From the NCBI GenBank assembly GCA_039527025.1, contig BAAAJN010000006.1, positions 1 through 64,000 of the forward strand: a stretch of 64,000 nt of DNA. The letters run 5' to 3'. Shown here one piece after another: positions 24,727 through 33,264 of this stretch. The notes beneath the pieces were generated by a model that was not told the origin of the DNA, did no database searches, and was given only the letters and a program-made list of their open reading frames with translations. This DNA comes from Microlunatus lacustris. Lineage in GTDB: Bacteria; Actinomycetota; Actinomycetes; Propionibacteriales; Propionibacteriaceae. Both the position numbers and the translations under genes were made by a program. How positions within the stretch are numbered: the first letter of the stretch is position 1; each line of letters starts with the position of its first letter.

Positions 24727-25830
24727 CTAGCCGACGACGATCTCCACCCGCTGGAACTCCTTGACGTCGGTGTAGCCGGTGGTGGCCATCGCCTTGCGCA
24801 GCGCGCCGGCGAGGTTCATCGTGCCGTCCGGGACGGTCGACGGGCCGAGCAGGATCTGCTCCAGCGTGCCCACGGTCTCGAAGTGGGCGCGCTCACCGCG
24901 GGGCAGGGTGGCGTGCCAGGCCTCGGCGCCCCAGTGGAACCCCCGGCCGGGCGCCTCGACGGCCTTGGCCAGCGGCGAGCCCACCATGACGGCGTCGGCG
25001 CCGCAGGCGATCGCCTTGGCGATGTCGCCCGAGCGGTTGACCGATCCGTCGGCGATGACGTGGACGTAGCGGCCGCCGGACTCGTCGAGGTAGTCCCGGC
25101 GGGCGGCGGCCACGTCGGAGACCGCCGACGCCATCGGCACGGCCACGCCCAGCACGGAGCGCGTCGTCGACGCCGCTCCCCCGCCGAAGCCGACGAGGAC
25201 CCCGGCCGCTCCGGTGCGCATCAGGTGCAGCCCCGCCTGGTAGGTGGCGCAGCCGCCGACGATGACGGGCACGTCGAGCTCGTAGATGAACTGCTTGAGG
25301 TTCAGCGGCTCACTGGCCGAGGCGACGTGCTCCGCGGAGACGGTGGCGCCCCGGATCACGAAGAAGTCGACGCCGGAGTCGACCACCGCCCGGGCGTAGG
25401 CCTGGGTGTTCTGCGGGGACAGCGCGCCGGCCGCCGGCACCCCGGCCGCGCGGATCTCGGCCACCCGGGCCCCGATCAGCTCGTGCTTGATCGGCTCGGC
25501 GTACAGCTCCTGCATCCGCCGGGTGGCCTGCACGGGGTCGGCGATCGAGGCGATCTCCTCCAGGCAGGGCTCCGGGTCCTCGTAGCGGGTCCACAACCCC
25601 TCGAGGTTGAGCACGCCGAGGCCGCCCAGCCGACCGACCGCGATGGCGGTGGCCGGGGACATCAACGAGTCCATCGGCGCGGCGATCAGCGGGAAGGCGA
25701 AGGTCTGCGCGTCGATCCGCCACGTCATCGACACCTCCTCCTCGCCCCGGGTGCGCCGGGACGGGACGATGGTGATGTCGTCGAACGCGAACGCCTGCTG
25801 CGCGCGCTTGCTCAGGCCGATCTCGAACAT
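24727..25830 (-). CDS. guaB3: GuaB3-family IMP dehydrogenase-related protein
   Basis: 367 aa. TIM-barrel IMPDH/GMPR fold without CBS domains, with the actinobacterial GuaB3 N-terminus (FEIGLSKRAQQAFAFDDITI) and FPLIAAPMDSLMSP. It lies 55 nt downstream of guaB2 in the same orientation, the usual actinobacterial pairing. Historically annotated as an IMP dehydrogenase, its exact reaction in purine metabolism should not be assumed from the name. ATG 25830 follows GGGAAGG. Confidence 0.93.
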   Translation of the reverse strand: MFEIGLSKRAQQAFAFDDITIVPSRRTRGEEEVSMTWRIDAQTFAFPLIAAPMDSLMSPATAIAVGRLGGLGVLNLEGLWTRYEDPEPCLEEIASIADPVQATRRMQELYAEPIKHELIGARVAEIRAAGVPAAGALSPQNTQAYARAVVDSGVDFFVIRGATVSAEHVASASEPLNLKQFIYELDVPVIVGGCATYQAGLHLMRTGAAGVLVGFGGGAASTTRSVLGVAVPMASAVSDVAAARRDYLDESGGRYVHVIADGSVNRSGDIAKAIACGADAVMVGSPLAKAVEAPGRGFHWGAEAWHATLPRGERAHFETVGTLEQILLGPSTVPDGTMNLAGALRKAMATTGYTDVKEFQRVEIVVG

Positions 25831-25885
25831 GTGGAAGCCTTCCCCGTGCTGGGTCTGCGTTGGCCGTGCGGGAGGTGGGACGGGC

Positions 25886-27406
25886 TCAGCCGGCGTAGTT
25901 CGGCGCCTCGACGGTCATCTGGATGTCGTGCGGGTGCGACTCGCGCAGGCCCGCCGAGGTGATCCGGACGAACGACCCGCGCTCCTGGAGCTCCCCGATG
26001 GTGGCCGCGCCGGTGTAGAACATGGACTGCCGCAGCCCGCCGACCAGCTGGTAGGCCACGGCGGCGAGCGGCCCGCGGTAGGGCACCTGACCCTCGATGC
26101 CCTCGGCGATCAGCTGGGAGTCGGTGGTGACGTCGCCCTGGAAGTAGCGGTCCTTGGAGTAGGAGGCGCTGCGGCCCCGGGACGCCATGGCCCCCATCGA
26201 GCCCATGCCGCGGTAGCTCTTGAACTGCTTGCCGTTGAGGAACATCAGCTCACCGGGGCTCTCGTCGCAGCCGGCGAGCAGGGATCCCAGCATGACGGTG
26301 TCGGCCCCGGCCACCAGCGCCTTGGCGATGTCGCCGGAGTACTGCAGCCCGCCGTCGCCGATCAGCGGGACGCCCGCGGGCCGGCAGGCCCGGGAGGCGT
26401 TGTGGATGGCGGTCACCTGCGGCACGCCCACCCCGGCGACGACCCGGGTCGTGCAGATCGAGCCCGGTCCCACGCCGACCTTGACCCCGTCGACGCCGGC
26501 CTCGACGAGGGCCTTGGCCCCGGCGTAGGTGGCGACGTTGCCGCCCACGATGTCGACGTCGGCCGCCGCCTTCTCGGCCTTGAGCCGGCGGACCATGTCG
26601 ATCACGCCCTGGGAGTGCCCGTGCGCGGTGTCGACGACGAGCAGGTCGACGCCCTCCTCGACCAGCGCCATCGCCCGCTTCCACGAGTCGCCGAAGAAGC
26701 CGACGGCCGCACCCACCCGGAGCCGGCCCTGGTCGTCCTTGGAGGCGTCGGGGTACTGGTCGGACTTCACGAAGTCCTTGAGCGTGATCAGGCCCTTCAG
26801 CCGGCCGCGCTCGTCGACCAGCGGCAGCTTCTCGATCTTGTGGGCCGCGAGCAGGGCCATCGCGTCCTCGCCGCTGATCCCGACCCGGCCAGTGACCAGC
26901 GGCATCTTGGTCATCACGTCGCCGACCAGCCGCGCGGGGTCGTTCTCGAACCGCATGTCGCGGTTGGTGACGATGCCCACCAGTGTCTGGTCGCGGTCGA
27001 CGACGGGGACGCCGGAGATCCGGAAGCGGCCGCACATGGCGTCGGCCTCGCCGATCGTCGCCTCGGGGGAGATGGTGATCGGCTCGTCGACCATCCCGGC
27101 CTCGGAGCGCTTGACCACGTCGACCTGGTGGGCCTGGTCCTCGATGGAGAGGTTGCGGTGGATGATGCCGAGCCCGCCCTGGCGGGCGATCGCCACGGCC
27201 ATCCGCGCCTCGGTGACGGTGTCCATCGGCGAGGACACCAGCGGCACCTTGACGCTGACCCGCTTGGAGACGCGCGACTCGGTCCGCACCTCCGAGGGGA
27301 TGATGTCGCTCTCCGCGGGCTGCAGCAGGACGTCGTCGAACGTCAGCCCGAGGGTCGCGAAGGGTTCGGGCACACCAGCGGCACTGAGACCGGGAGACGA
27401 GGACAC
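25886..27406 (-). CDS. guaB: IMP dehydrogenase
   Basis: Oxidises IMP to XMP, the committed step to GMP. 506 aa, standard length. N-terminal FDDVLLQPAESD, two CBS domains inserted at about residues 110-230, then the barrel with the catalytic loop GPGSICTTRVVAGVGVPQ (in part) and the finger region with the flap Arg-Tyr in KDRYFQGD. GTG 27406 has GAAAGG upstream and a TAGCAT -10 at 27445-27440. It is the guaB2 type of actinobacteria, followed by guaB3. Confidence 0.97.
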   Translation of the reverse strand: MSSSPGLSAAGVPEPFATLGLTFDDVLLQPAESDIIPSEVRTESRVSKRVSVKVPLVSSPMDTVTEARMAVAIARQGGLGIIHRNLSIEDQAHQVDVVKRSEAGMVDEPITISPEATIGEADAMCGRFRISGVPVVDRDQTLVGIVTNRDMRFENDPARLVGDVMTKMPLVTGRVGISGEDAMALLAAHKIEKLPLVDERGRLKGLITLKDFVKSDQYPDASKDDQGRLRVGAAVGFFGDSWKRAMALVEEGVDLLVVDTAHGHSQGVIDMVRRLKAEKAAADVDIVGGNVATYAGAKALVEAGVDGVKVGVGPGSICTTRVVAGVGVPQVTAIHNASRACRPAGVPLIGDGGLQYSGDIAKALVAGADTVMLGSLLAGCDESPGELMFLNGKQFKSYRGMGSMGAMASRGRSASYSKDRYFQGDVTTDSQLIAEGIEGQVPYRGPLAAVAYQLVGGLRQSMFYTGAATIGELQERGSFVRITSAGLRESHPHDIQMTVEAPNYAG

Positions 27407-27439
27407 GGGCCTGGGCCTTTCACGCGGAACGGAGGGCCC

Positions 27440-27445
27440 ATGCTA
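27440..27445 (-). promoter_or_regulatory. -10 box of guaB2
   Basis: TAGCAT on the minus strand with a leader of roughly 27 nt before GTG 27406. Confidence 0.4.
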
Positions 27446-27490
27446 TCGGAGCAGACCCGGGCTCCCCGCCGAGACCAGAGCCGTGGAAGA

Positions 27491-27500
27491 CCCCCCCCCC
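27491..27500. repeat. Homopolymer C10 tract
   Basis: Ten consecutive C between the guaB2 promoter and the groEL terminator. Such tracts slip in replication and sequencing, so its exact length is uncertain. Confidence 0.6.
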
Positions 27501-27508
27501 GGACGCCA

Positions 27509-27540
27509 CGAGGGCCCTCCCCTGCCGGGAAGGGCCCTCG
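27509..27540 (-). terminator. Terminator hairpin of groEL
   Basis: CGAGGGCCCT 27509-27518 pairs perfectly with AGGGCCCTCG 27531-27540. Inner CCC/GGG bases can extend the stem. It lies 23 nt after the groEL stop and separates groEL from the guaB2 promoter. Confidence 0.7.
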
Positions 27541-27563
27541 CGGGTCGTGCAGGTCGTGCTGGG

Positions 27564-29180
27564 TCAGTGGCTGTGGCCGTGACCGCCGGCAGCCGCCGGC
27601 TCCTCCTCCTCGGGCTTCTCCACCACGAGGGTCTCGGTGGTGAGCAGCAGCGAGGCGATGGACGCCGCGTTGGCCAGGGCCGAACGCGTGACCTTGACGG
27701 GGTCGATGACCCCGGCGGCGATCAGGTCGCCGTACTCACCGGTGGCGGCGTTGTAGCCGCTGCCCGGCTCCATCTCGGCAACCTTCGAGGTGACGACGTA
27801 GCCGGGCTCGCCACCGTTCTCGGCGATCCAGCGCAGCGGCTCGACCGCGGACTTGCGGACGATGGCGACGCCGGTCCGCTCGTCACCGGTCAGGCCGAGG
27901 TCGCCCTTGAGCGCGGCCGCGGCGTGGATGAGGGCGGAGCCGCCACCGGCGACGATGCCCTCCTCGATGGCCGCACGGGTCGCGGAGACCGCGTCCTCGA
28001 TCCGGTGCTTCTTCTCCTTGAGCTCGACCTCGGTGGCCGCGCCGACCTTGATCACGCAGACGCCGCCGGCGAGCTTGGCGACCCGCTCCTGCAGCTTCTC
28101 GCGGTCCCAGTCGGAGTCGGTCCGGGAGATCTCGGCCTGCAGCTGGGCGACGCGGGCCTTGACCTCGTCGGAGCTGCCGGCGCCGTCGACGATCGTGGTG
28201 TTGTCCTTGGTGACCACGATGCGCCGGGCGCGGCCCAGCACCTCGAGGCCGACCTGGTCGAGCTTGAGCCCGACCTCGGGCGCGACGACCTGGCCACCGG
28301 TCAGGGTGGCGATGTCCTCCAGCATGGCCTTGCGGCGGTCGCCGAAGGCCGGGGCCTTGACGGCCACGGAGGTGAAGGTGCCGCGGATCTTGTTCACCAC
28401 GAGGGTGGACAGGGCCTCGCCGTCGACGTCCTCGGCCACGATGAACAGCGTGCCGGAGGCGCCGATGACCTTCTCGAGCAGCGGCAGCAGCTCGGTCATC
28501 GAGGAGATCTTGCCCGAGTTGATGAGGATGTAGGGGTCGTCCAGGACGGCCTCCATCCGCTCGGTGTCGGTCACGAAGTACGGCGACAGGTAGCCCTTGT
28601 CGAACTGCATGCCCTCGGTGAACTCGAGCTCGGTGCCCATCGTGTTGGACTCGTCGACGGTGATGACGCCGTCCTTGCCGACCTTGTCGAAGGCGTCGGC
28701 GATGAGCTCGCCGATGACCTCGTCGCGGGCGGAGATGGTGGCCACGCTGGCCATGTCGGAGGTGGTCTGCACCTCACGGGCGTTCTCGCGCAGGCGCTCG
28801 ACGACGGCCTCGACGGCCTTGTCGATGCCCCGCTTGAGGCCGACCGGGTTGGCGCCGGACGCGACGGCCTTGAGGCCCTCGTGCACCAGCGCCTGGGCGA
28901 GCACCGTGGCCGTCGTCGTGCCGTCACCGGCGACGTCGTTGGTCTTGGTGGCGACCTCCTTGGCGAGCTGCGCGCCGAGGTTCTCGTACGGGTCGTCGAG
29001 CTCGACCTCACGGGCGACGGTCACGCCGTCGTTGGTGATGGTGGGGGCACCCCACTTCTTGTCGAGCACCACGTAGCGGCCCTTGGGGCCGAGCGTGACC
29101 TTCACGGTGTTCGCGAGGGTGTCGACGCCGCGCTCGAGCGAGCGGCGGGCCTCCTCGTCGAACTGGAGGATCTTTGCCAT
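27564..29180 (-). CDS. groEL: Chaperonin GroEL, His-tailed GroEL1 type
   Basis: 538 aa, 60-kDa chaperonin. It has the ATP-binding GDGTTTATVLAQALV and AVKAPAFGDRRKAML signatures. The C-terminus is GGHGHSH rather than the Gly-Gly-Met tail. In actinobacteria the His-rich form is GroEL1, encoded with groES as here, and a separate GroEL2 with a GGM tail is usually elsewhere. ATG 29180 has GAGGAAC 5 nt upstream and lies 25 nt from groES. Two CIRCE operators precede groES, so HrcA-type heat regulation applies. Confidence 0.97.
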   Translation of the reverse strand: MAKILQFDEEARRSLERGVDTLANTVKVTLGPKGRYVVLDKKWGAPTITNDGVTVAREVELDDPYENLGAQLAKEVATKTNDVAGDGTTTATVLAQALVHEGLKAVASGANPVGLKRGIDKAVEAVVERLRENAREVQTTSDMASVATISARDEVIGELIADAFDKVGKDGVITVDESNTMGTELEFTEGMQFDKGYLSPYFVTDTERMEAVLDDPYILINSGKISSMTELLPLLEKVIGASGTLFIVAEDVDGEALSTLVVNKIRGTFTSVAVKAPAFGDRRKAMLEDIATLTGGQVVAPEVGLKLDQVGLEVLGRARRIVVTKDNTTIVDGAGSSDEVKARVAQLQAEISRTDSDWDREKLQERVAKLAGGVCVIKVGAATEVELKEKKHRIEDAVSATRAAIEEGIVAGGGSALIHAAAALKGDLGLTGDERTGVAIVRKSAVEPLRWIAENGGEPGYVVTSKVAEMEPGSGYNAATGEYGDLIAAGVIDPVKVTRSALANAASIASLLLTTETLVVEKPEEEEPAAAGGHGHSH

Positions 29181-29205
29181 GGTCTGTTCCTCTGCTCGGC
29201 TCTTC

Positions 29206-29502
29206 TTACTTGGAGACGACGGCGAGGATGTCGCGCGCGTTGAGGAGCAGGAGCTCCTTGCCGTCGTACTTCACCTCGGTGCCGCCGTACTTGCTGAAGA
29301 TGACGACGTCACCCTCGGCGACGTCGAGGGGCACGCGGTTGCCGTTGTCGTCGACGCGGCCGGGACCGGTCGCGATGACCTTGCCCTCCTGCGGCTTCTC
29401 CTTGGCGGTGTCCGGGATGACCAGGCCGGAGGCGGTGGTCTGCTCTGCTTCGAGCGGCTGAACGAGGATGCGGTCCTCGAGCGGCTTGATCGTGGTGGCC
29501 AC
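29206..29502 (-). CDS. groES: Co-chaperonin GroES
   Basis: 98 aa, 10-kDa ring lid for GroEL. TTIKPLEDRILVQPLEAEQ, the mobile loop with TASGLVIPDTA, and FSKYGGTEVKYDG are family hallmarks. GTG 29502 is preferred: AAAGGGG lies about 7 nt before it and the product VATTIKPL matches the family. A TTG two codons upstream is the only alternative. It is the first gene of the groES-groEL operon under two CIRCE elements. Confidence 0.97.
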   Translation of the reverse strand: MATTIKPLEDRILVQPLEAEQTTASGLVIPDTAKEKPQEGKVIATGPGRVDDNGNRVPLDVAEGDVVIFSKYGGTEVKYDGKELLLLNARDILAVVSK

Positions 29503-29578
29503 GTCCAAACCCCTTTCATCGAGTGTGGGATGTTCGGGAGTAGGTGGTCGAGACGTCGTCGCGGTGCCGTCCCGTCCG

Positions 29579-29605
29579 TTGGCACACTCCAGGGGAGAGT
29601 GCCAA
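29579..29605 (-). promoter_or_regulatory. CIRCE element 1 (HrcA operator)
   Basis: TTGGCACAC-N9-GAGTGCCAA, seven of nine paired positions in the left arm fitting TTAGCACTC. It is the copy nearer to groES. Confidence 0.8.
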
Positions 29606-29613
29606 TGGCGAGG

Positions 29614-29640
29614 TTAGCACTCGACTGCAGGGAGTGCCAG
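29614..29640 (-). promoter_or_regulatory. CIRCE element 2 (HrcA operator)
   Basis: TTAGCACTC-N9-GAGTGCCAG. The left arm is a perfect consensus match. It lies 8 bp from element 1, about 110-140 bp before groES. Confidence 0.88.
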
Positions 29641-29646
29641 CACCGG

Positions 29647-30846
29647 TCAGGGGGCGGTGACGACCCGGCGGACCACCAGGGCGACGGCTCCGGACGGGGT
29701 CCGCGACAGCACCAGGGTGGCCGCGTGCGGACCGCGCGGGGACAGCGTGCGGCGCAGCACCGCCGGGTCGACGTCGACGCCGCGCTTCTTGATCTCCAGG
29801 GTGCCGACGTCCCGCTCCCGGACCCAGCGGCGCAGCACCTTCTCCCCGGCGCCGAGCACCTCCAGCACCTCGAAGGTGGTGGCGAACGGGGTGGCCGGGG
29901 CCTCGTCGCCGGTCAGGTAGGCGATCTCGGGGTCGAGCAGGTGTGCGCCCAGCTGGCGGCCGAGCGGGGCGACGCCGCGCGCCCGGATCACCGCGCCGTC
30001 GGGCTCGAAGAGGTACTGGCCGACCGGCCCGACCGGCAGCGGCTCTCCCGGCTGACCGGGGCCGGAGCGGGGCACCTCGAGCCGGGCCCCCTCCCCGCCC
30101 GAGCCGGGCAGCAGGGTGGCGACGTCGAGGTCGGGGCGCGCACCGGGACCAGCCCAGAGCCCGACCTCGACGGTGTCCCCCGCGTGCGTCACCCACTCCG
30201 CCTCGGCCGTCCGGGGCACGAGGCTGTGCGGCAGGGCCGGGCCCAGCTTGACCCCTGCGACCCGGTCGCCGGCCAGCAGCGCACCCACCAGGTCCCAGGA
30301 GGGGGTGAAGTCGGTGACCCGCCACAGCCGGCCGCCGCCGGTGCGCCGGGCGGGGTCGCAGAACGCGGCGGTGCCGGGTGCGAGCAGGTCACCGGCCACG
30401 TCCTCGGCGTCGGCGCAGAGCACCCGGCCGCGCTCGCCCAGGTTCGCGGCCGCCACCTCCGCGGTGTCGGCGTCGCGCTCGACGGCCACCACCTCCAGCC
30501 CCGCGTCGGCGAAGGCCAGGGCGTCGGTGCCGATGCCGCAGCCCAGGTCCACCACCCGGGTCGCGCCGGCGGCGACCAGCCGCGCGGCGTGGTGCGCGGC
30601 CACGGCCGGCCTCGTCGCCTGCTCGAGTCCCTCCCGGGTGAAGAACATCGTCGCGGCCCGCTCACCGAACTTGGTCCGGGCCCGACGGCGGAGCGAGACC
30701 TGGTGCAGGGCCGCGGCGGCCGCCTCGGGCCCGTGCGCCGCGCGCAGCCGGGTGGCGGCGGCCAGCCCGTCGGGGTCCGGCTCGGCCGTGGCGTCCGCGA
30801 GCGCCTCCGGGGTGAGCCCGACGGGCAGGGCGGCGGGTGCGGTCAC
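29647..30846 (-). CDS. Class I SAM-dependent methyltransferase (THUMP-like/YtxJ-type, substrate unknown)
   Basis: 399 aa. Rossmann methyltransferase motif I VVDLGCGIGTDALAFA lies near residues 95-110, with VVAVERDADT (acidic end of motif II) and FCDPARRTGGGR (motif IV-like DPAR). The N-terminal region is helical (LRAAHGPEAAAAALHQVSL), and the C-terminal third has LEIKKRGVDVDP. Similar actinobacterial proteins sit between the t6A genes and groES and are annotated only as SAM methyltransferases. GTG 30846 has a weak ribosome site. The substrate (possibly RNA) is inferred only from fold. Confidence 0.82.
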   Translation of the reverse strand: MTAPAALPVGLTPEALADATAEPDPDGLAAATRLRAAHGPEAAAAALHQVSLRRRARTKFGERAATMFFTREGLEQATRPAVAAHHAARLVAAGATRVVDLGCGIGTDALAFADAGLEVVAVERDADTAEVAAANLGERGRVLCADAEDVAGDLLAPGTAAFCDPARRTGGGRLWRVTDFTPSWDLVGALLAGDRVAGVKLGPALPHSLVPRTAEAEWVTHAGDTVEVGLWAGPGARPDLDVATLLPGSGGEGARLEVPRSGPGQPGEPLPVGPVGQYLFEPDGAVIRARGVAPLGRQLGAHLLDPEIAYLTGDEAPATPFATTFEVLEVLGAGEKVLRRWVRERDVGTLEIKKRGVDVDPAVLRRTLSPRGPHAATLVLSRTPSGAVALVVRRVVTAP

Positions 30847-30881
30847 CCGCGCATCATCCCCCGCCGGGCACCCCTCGGCCC

Positions 30882-32108
30882 TCAGACGCCGGTCAGCTCG
30901 TTGGGGACGTGCGGCAGGGTGACCGACTGCAGGGTCTTGCCGCTGGTCACGTCGACCACGTGCAGCTCCGAGGTGGCCGGCTCGGTGACGTAGGCCAGGA
31001 TGCCGTCCACGTGCAGCGTCGGGCGGGGCTGCTGCCAGTCCAGCGGCTCGCTCCACGCCTCGACCACGGGCGTCCGACGGGTGACCTCGCCCGAGCCGGG
31101 GTCCACCACGTGCAGCGCGCCGTCGGTGCCCAGCACGAGGGCCTCGCCCTCGGGTCCCCGGCCCAGGGAGCGGAAGGAGTAGCTGGTGCCGAGGTCGACC
31201 AGCTGGAGCTCCTTGCCCTCGGTGTCGACCAGGCTGACCCGCTCGGGACGCTCGAGCTCGGCGTCCTCGTCCACCTTGTAGTCACCGAGCACCACGGCGG
31301 ACTCCGGTGAGCCCGCCTGGTTGCCGATCCGGCCGTAGTCGTCCGGGCTGTCGATCTTGGTGAACCCGTCCTCGTCGTGCACCAGGACGCCGTCGGTGCA
31401 GCCGATCACCGTCGCGTCGGCGGCCGTCGCCTCACCGTGCACGCCGGGGCAGCTGGCGTCGGAGTCGGTCACCGTGCCGGCCGGGTCGACGACCTGGGCT
31501 CCGGTCCGGGCGTCCGCGGTGCCCACCGAGACCAGCAGGTTCCCGTCGTCCAGCGGGACCGCCACGCCGTGGTGCGGGTGCTCCGCGGTCCAGGTGCGCT
31601 CGGGCTCGCCGCTGGCCACCGCGTCGGAGTCGACCAGCTGCACGGTGCCGGCGCCGTCGCTGAACAGGGCGGTGGTGCCGGCGTGCACGACGACGTGCCC
31701 GGCCTCCGGTGCGGGGTAGGAGGCGCCGGTCAGGGCCGGCGGCCCGCCGTAGTAGTGGACGTGGTCGCCGTGCGCGCGCACCTCCACCCCGGTGTCCAGG
31801 ACCTCGAACGCGTCGCCGGCGGAGACCATCAGGTGCCGCTCGTCTCCGGCAGGGTTGAGCCGCAGGAAGCCGTCCCTCGGGAGGTCGCCCACCAGCTCGA
31901 GCGTGCCGGCGTCGAGCACCATCACACCGCCTGCGTAGCTGACCCCGAGCCGGGTGCCACCGACCTCGGTCCGGGACGGGGTGGGTGAGCTGGGCGGGTC
32001 CTGGGCGGCGGGCCCCGCCTGCTGGCCGCAGCCGACCAGGGCGAGGGAGCTGATGACCGCTCCGGCGGCGAGGGCGGACCGGCGCAGGACGCGTCGGGCA
32101 TCGGGCAT
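30882..32108 (-). CDS. AztD-like zinc metallochaperone lipoprotein
   Basis: 408 aa. Signal peptide with lipobox LVGC near residue 30, then a beta-propeller-like body. Histidine clusters HGDHVHYYGG (near 112) and EHPHHG (near 176) resemble AztD, the periplasmic chaperone that hands zinc to the AztC binding protein. A Zur-like box overlaps the promoter (32127-32145), which supports a zinc role. No aztABC transporter lies beside it, so it is an orphan here. ATG 32108 has AAGGAG at 6 nt. An alternative is a generic propeller lipoprotein of unknown function. Confidence 0.75.
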   Translation of the reverse strand: MPDARRVLRRSALAAGAVISSLALVGCGQQAGPAAQDPPSSPTPSRTEVGGTRLGVSYAGGVMVLDAGTLELVGDLPRDGFLRLNPAGDERHLMVSAGDAFEVLDTGVEVRAHGDHVHYYGGPPALTGASYPAPEAGHVVVHAGTTALFSDGAGTVQLVDSDAVASGEPERTWTAEHPHHGVAVPLDDGNLLVSVGTADARTGAQVVDPAGTVTDSDASCPGVHGEATAADATVIGCTDGVLVHDEDGFTKIDSPDDYGRIGNQAGSPESAVVLGDYKVDEDAELERPERVSLVDTEGKELQLVDLGTSYSFRSLGRGPEGEALVLGTDGALHVVDPGSGEVTRRTPVVEAWSEPLDWQQPRPTLHVDGILAYVTEPATSELHVVDVTSGKTLQSVTLPHVPNELTGV

Positions 32109-32126
32109 GGGAAACTCCTTGCTAGT

Positions 32127-32145
32127 GATGAGAGTCATTTTCATC
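32127..32145 (-). promoter_or_regulatory. Zur-like operator
   Basis: On the minus strand the core TGAAAATGACTCTCA (32143-32129) matches 13 of 15 positions of the actinobacterial Zur consensus TGAAAATGATTTTCA as I recall it. The outer arms GATGA/TCATC are perfect. A TAGGTT -10 lies directly upstream, so Zur would block the start. Confidence 0.65.
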
Positions 32146-32223
32146 TAGAACCTAGCAGGAGGCGGCGGTGGCGTCACCTGGGCAGGCCGGGACCGCCGTC
32201 CGTGGACGGCTCAGGGGGGTCGC

Positions 32224-33264
32224 TCAGAGCAGGATGGTCTCGACCGGCAGCGAGGAGTCCGCGCCGATGTCGAGACCCGACGGCCGGCCGCCGGCGGTGA
32301 CGATCTCCGAGCCGAGCACGGCGATCATCGCGCCGTTGTCGGTGCACAACGCCGGTCGCGGGGTCCGCAGCTCGATCCCGTGGGCGGCGGTCCGCTCCTG
32401 CAGCAGCGCCCGCAGGCGCGAGTTGGCCGCCACGCCGCCGCCGATGAGCAGGGCCGGCGTGTCCGTGGCCAGGCAGGCGTCGACGGCCTTGGCGCTGAGC
32501 ACGTCGCAGACCGCCTCCTGGAAGCTGGCCGCCACGTCGGCCAGCGGGACGTCCTCGCCGTCGCGCTGCCGGGTCTCGACCCAGCGGGCGACGGCGGTCT
32601 TGACCCCGGAGAAGGAGAAGTTGAAGCGGTGCCGCTCCTGGTCCTTGCCCGCGGTCAGCCCGCGCGGGAAGGCGATGGCGCGCCGGTCGCCGGTGGCCGC
32701 GCGGTCGATCACCGGTCCACCGGGGTAGGGCAGGCCGAGGACCCGGGCGACCTTGTCGTAGGCCTCCCCCGCCGCGTCGTCGATGGTGGCCCCCAGCTCG
32801 GTGATCGAGCTCGCCATGTCCTCCACCCGGAGCAGCGAGGTGTGCCCGCCGGAGACCAGCAGCGCCACGCAGGGCTGCGGCAGCGAGCCGTGGTCGAGCA
32901 GGTCGACGGCCACGTGACCGGCCAGGTGGTTGACCCCGTAGAGCGGCTTGTCCAGGGCCAGCGCGAGCGCCTTGGCGCTGGCCAGCCCCACGACCAGGGC
33001 CCCCATCAGGCCGGGGCCGGCGGTGACCGCGATGCCGTCGATCTCGCTCAGGTCGACGTCGGCGGTGGCGCAGGCCCGCTCGAGCGTGGGGACCATCGCC
33101 TCCAGGTGCGCGCGGCTGGCCACCTCGGGGACGACGCCGCCGAAGCGGACGTGCTCCTCGACGCTGGAGGCCACCTCGTTGGCCAGCAGCTGGTGGCCGC
33201 GGACCAGACCCACGCCGGTCTCGTCGCAGGAGGACTCCAGGCCCAGGATCAGGGGACCGCTCAC
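32224..33264 (-). CDS. tsaD: tRNA N6-adenosine threonylcarbamoyltransferase
   Basis: Transfers threonylcarbamoyl to A37 of ANN-decoding tRNAs (t6A). 346 aa, normal length. LGLESSCDETGVGLV opens the ASKHA fold. The metal-binding HLAGHVAVD lies near residue 112 and SGGHTSLL follows. GTG 33264 overlaps the rimI stop as GTGA, so the wider open frame upstream is not used. It is last in the tsaE-tsaB-rimI-tsaD operon and has all partners of the bacterial t6A complex next to it except tsaC. Confidence 0.97.
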   Translation of the reverse strand: MSGPLILGLESSCDETGVGLVRGHQLLANEVASSVEEHVRFGGVVPEVASRAHLEAMVPTLERACATADVDLSEIDGIAVTAGPGLMGALVVGLASAKALALALDKPLYGVNHLAGHVAVDLLDHGSLPQPCVALLVSGGHTSLLRVEDMASSITELGATIDDAAGEAYDKVARVLGLPYPGGPVIDRAATGDRRAIAFPRGLTAGKDQERHRFNFSFSGVKTAVARWVETRQRDGEDVPLADVAASFQEAVCDVLSAKAVDACLATDTPALLIGGGVAANSRLRALLQERTAAHGIELRTPRPALCTDNGAMIAVLGSEIVTAGGRPSGLDIGADSSLPVETILL

